From assembly GCF_003525665.1 (NCBI RefSeq), contig NZ_DQDX01000037.1, positions 1-7,177 on the forward strand: a DNA stretch of 7,177 nucleotides, read 5' to 3'. Within the stretch, counting starts at the first letter, position 1. Every line of letters begins with the position of its first letter. The translations under genes were made by a program, and so were the position numbers. The DNA comes from Flavobacterium sp. GTDB taxonomy: Bacteria > Bacteroidota > Bacteroidia > Flavobacteriales > Flavobacteriaceae. The notes under the pieces were generated by a model. The model was not told the origin of the DNA, made no database searches, and saw only the letters and a program-made list of their open reading frames with translations. Positions 5,083 to 7,177 of this stretch are shown here, one piece after another.

Positions 5083-7143
5083 ATGACATCATTTAAAAAA
5101 ATAGCACTGCTTTTCCTTTTTACTTATAGTTTTATAGGTCAAGCCCAAAATATGAATGAAGGTTTTTCTAATCTTGAAAAAGGCGAATTTGATAAAGCTG
5201 AAATTTTCTTTACTACTATATTAAAGGACTATCCTCAAAATAAAACGGCTCGACTTTGTTATGCTCGTGCAGTTGGGTTGAACAATCAACCTGAGAAAGC
5301 TTTGACATTATTCACTACATTAAAAAGTGATTATCCAGATGATTTAGAAATAAAATTAAATTATGCCGAATCGTTACTGTGGAATAAAAAGTTTGCAGAT
5401 GCAAAAGTCTATTACACTACATTAGTTGCTGACAATCCAACCAACTTTGTTGCGCATCTTGGTTTTGCCAATACGCTATCCAATTTAAAAGAATTTAAAG
5501 ATGCGTTGTCTAATGTAAATAAAGCTTTAGAACTATCTCCAGGAAACGGCGGTGCTTTGGTTTCTAGAAAATACATAAAATTGGGTTACGCGAACGAAAT
5601 GGTTTCGGCGAAAAAATATACTGAAGCAGAAACTTTTTACAATGAAATATTAGCTGATTTTCCTAATGATAAAGAAACGTTATTGAATAAAGCCAATTTG
5701 TATTTGATAACTAAAAACAGTGGAAAAGGAAGAGAAACCTATAAATTATTGTCTAATTCTGATCCGATTTTGGCACTCAACGGATTGTCTTTAGTAGAAC
5801 ATATCGCCGGAAAAGAAAGCAAAGCGCTTGAAATTTCTGAAAAAGCAGTTGCTAAAATTGGCGAAACCAAAGATGAAAATTTAATCAAGCAAACTCACGA
5901 ACGCTATGTTCAAGCGCTTATTTGGAATAAAAAATACAAATTAGCAGCAGCAAAAATTACGGAATTAAACCAACTTTATGCAAATGAAAATTGGTTATTA
6001 GCATTATCAGCAACATTGGCTATTTATAAAAGTGATTTTAAAGATAGCATAAAGTTTTACGAAAATATTTTGGTAAATGACTCAAAATCGTTCGATGGAA
6101 ATCTTGGTATTGCCAATGCATATAATGCTTCAGGAGAAATTGACAACGCTTACAAAGCCGTTTATCAAACGTTAGAAATTTTCAAAAACCAGAACGATGC
6201 TACCAATTTTTTGAATAAATTAAATGAAGAACATACGCCAACTTTGGAAGAAAAATTGAGTTATTCGTTTGATAATGGGAACAATACCGCGATTACTTCA
6301 CGAACGTTGATTACTTTTCCGCTTTCTACCAAATGGTCAGTGAATACTACGTATCAATACAGAAAAACAGACAATTCTGTTACTAATGTAAGTGCTAAAG
6401 CTAATGATTTCTTGGTTGGTGCATCCTATAAATTTCATCCTAAAGTAAGTTTTAATATTGATGGCGGAATTACCTCAGCAAGTTCAACAACAGCTAGCTA
6501 TACCTCTTTGCTGTTGAATTCGTACTTCAAAATTAAACCAATGAAATTGCAAGATTTAGAAATTGGTTACAAACGTGATTTGCAAAATTTTAATACCGAC
6601 TTGATTGACAAACAAATTTCAGCCAATAACTACTATTTTAATTATAATATTGGTTCAAACTTTAAATTGGGTTGGTTTACACAATACTTTTATACAACGC
6701 AATCAGATAACAATACTCGTAATTTATTGTTTACATCATTATATTACAGCTTTTTATCGAAACCTGTTTTAAAAGGTGGATTCAATTACCAATTCATTTC
6801 GTTTAAAGACCAAGTGCCAGCGGTTTATTTTAGTCCGAGTCAATTTAATGCGTATGAAGTTTTTGTGGAATTAATGAAAGATGAGAAAATAGCTGAAAAA
6901 GGTTCCTTCTTTTATAACTTAAACGGCGCAACGGGTTTTCAATATATTGAAAAATTAGATAAACAATCAACTTATAGAATTCAAGCCAAATTGGGTTATA
7001 AATTCTCTGATCGATTGTTAGCTAACGTGTACGGATTGAAGAGTAATATTGCTTCTGCGGCAGTTTCAGGATTTACCTATACAGAATTTGGTTTTAGATT
7101 AAAATGGAGTATTTTAAAGAACCCGATTTTTAAATTGAAGTAA
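5083..7143 (+). CDS. TPR-repeat outer-membrane beta-barrel protein, YaiO/PgaA-like polysaccharide export candidate
   Basis: The 686-residue product begins with a signal peptide (MTSFKKIALLFLFTYSFIGQ, cleavage likely after the AQ-like end near residue 22). Residues about 25-165 hold four clear tetratricopeptide repeats with the YA/A...L pattern. Further, less regular TPR-like helices follow to about 375, including LLWNKKFADAK (98-108) and the echoing LIWNKKYKLAA (279-289). From about 390 the sequence changes to alternating polar and aromatic strands (for example WSVNTTYQYR, FLVGASYKFHPKVSFNIDGG, YYFNYNIGSNFKLGWFTQYF) and ends with an aromatic barrel strand, TYTEFGFRLKWSI (665-677). VYFSPSQF (581-588) resembles the YFSP motif of export barrels. 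Periplasmic TPR plus C-terminal barrel is the layout of PgaA, BcsC and YaiO-type proteins, which pass exopolysaccharide through the outer membrane. The start is supported by the signal peptide. The divergent STAS and flippase genes fit this role. The polymer is unknown. Confidence 0.85.
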   Translation: MTSFKKIALLFLFTYSFIGQAQNMNEGFSNLEKGEFDKAEIFFTTILKDYPQNKTARLCYARAVGLNNQPEKALTLFTTLKSDYPDDLEIKLNYAESLLWNKKFADAKVYYTTLVADNPTNFVAHLGFANTLSNLKEFKDALSNVNKALELSPGNGGALVSRKYIKLGYANEMVSAKKYTEAETFYNEILADFPNDKETLLNKANLYLITKNSGKGRETYKLLSNSDPILALNGLSLVEHIAGKESKALEISEKAVAKIGETKDENLIKQTHERYVQALIWNKKYKLAAAKITELNQLYANENWLLALSATLAIYKSDFKDSIKFYENILVNDSKSFDGNLGIANAYNASGEIDNAYKAVYQTLEIFKNQNDATNFLNKLNEEHTPTLEEKLSYSFDNGNNTAITSRTLITFPLSTKWSVNTTYQYRKTDNSVTNVSAKANDFLVGASYKFHPKVSFNIDGGITSASSTTASYTSLLLNSYFKIKPMKLQDLEIGYKRDLQNFNTDLIDKQISANNYYFNYNIGSNFKLGWFTQYFYTTQSDNNTRNLLFTSLYYSFLSKPVLKGGFNYQFISFKDQVPAVYFSPSQFNAYEVFVELMKDEKIAEKGSFFYNLNGATGFQYIEKLDKQSTYRIQAKLGYKFSDRLLANVYGLKSNIASAAVSGFTYTEFGFRLKWSILKNPIFKLK

Positions 7144-7177
7144 TCTAAAAATTCTTTGAGAAATTATCTTTAAAAAC

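Noticed and set aside
7144..7177. The tail after the TPR-barrel gene, with a TTCT/AGAA pair around TTTG and a TATCTTTA sequence, considered as a terminator or as a promoter for the next gene.
   Set aside because: The arms are only four bases, and TTTG and the TA-box-like sequence are about six bases apart, far too close for a Bacteroidota promoter.

Overview
The window reads as Bacteroidota DNA from two different sources joined near position 2940. The left part (1 to about 2943) carries urocanate hydratase (hutU, + strand) and, convergent with it, a prolipoprotein diacylglyceryl transferase (lgt, - strand) of the long, divergent kind I associate with Chitinophagaceae and relatives. The right part (about 2940 to 7177) is AT-richer and Flavobacterium-like in codon use and gene content. 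Sixty-base blocks I counted range from 23 to 53 % G+C on the left, often 40 to 50 %. Blocks counted on the right run 23 to 37 %. The taxonomic labels come from recall of the families, not from a search.

Left part: positions 1-54 hold an imperfect 14-bp tandem repeat in front of hutU. hutU (55-1746) is complete and has its catalytic and NAD-binding motifs. The hutU-lgt gap (1747-1871) is filled with ATAGGG-like low-complexity sequence, three perfect GCTATAA units and a REP-like element. lgt runs leftward from the join to 1872. Its reading frame keeps matching the family up to about 2945 and then stops matching, so the 5' end of the gene is missing.

Join: at about 2937-2946 the family-like sequence of lgt (- strand) ends exactly where the family-like sequence of a clan GH-A glycoside hydrolase (+ strand) begins. 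Both genes lack their 5' part. This is most simply an assembly chimera or a recombination breakpoint inside an A-run, not a natural gene arrangement.

Right part: the hydrolase C-terminus (to 3219) is convergent with a two-gene leftward unit, a STAS-domain protein (4618-4920) followed by a Wzx/MATE-like polysaccharide flippase (3313-4581). Divergent from the STAS gene across a 162-bp gap is a large protein with a signal peptide, N-terminal TPRs and a C-terminal outer-membrane beta-barrel (5083-7143). Its layout is that of polysaccharide export porins such as PgaA, BcsC and YaiO. Together these genes suggest the edge of an exopolysaccharide assembly and export locus: flippase at the inner membrane, TPR-barrel at the outer membrane, a trimming or degrading hydrolase, and a STAS switch. 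No glycosyltransferase or polymerase lies inside the window, so the polymer cannot be named.
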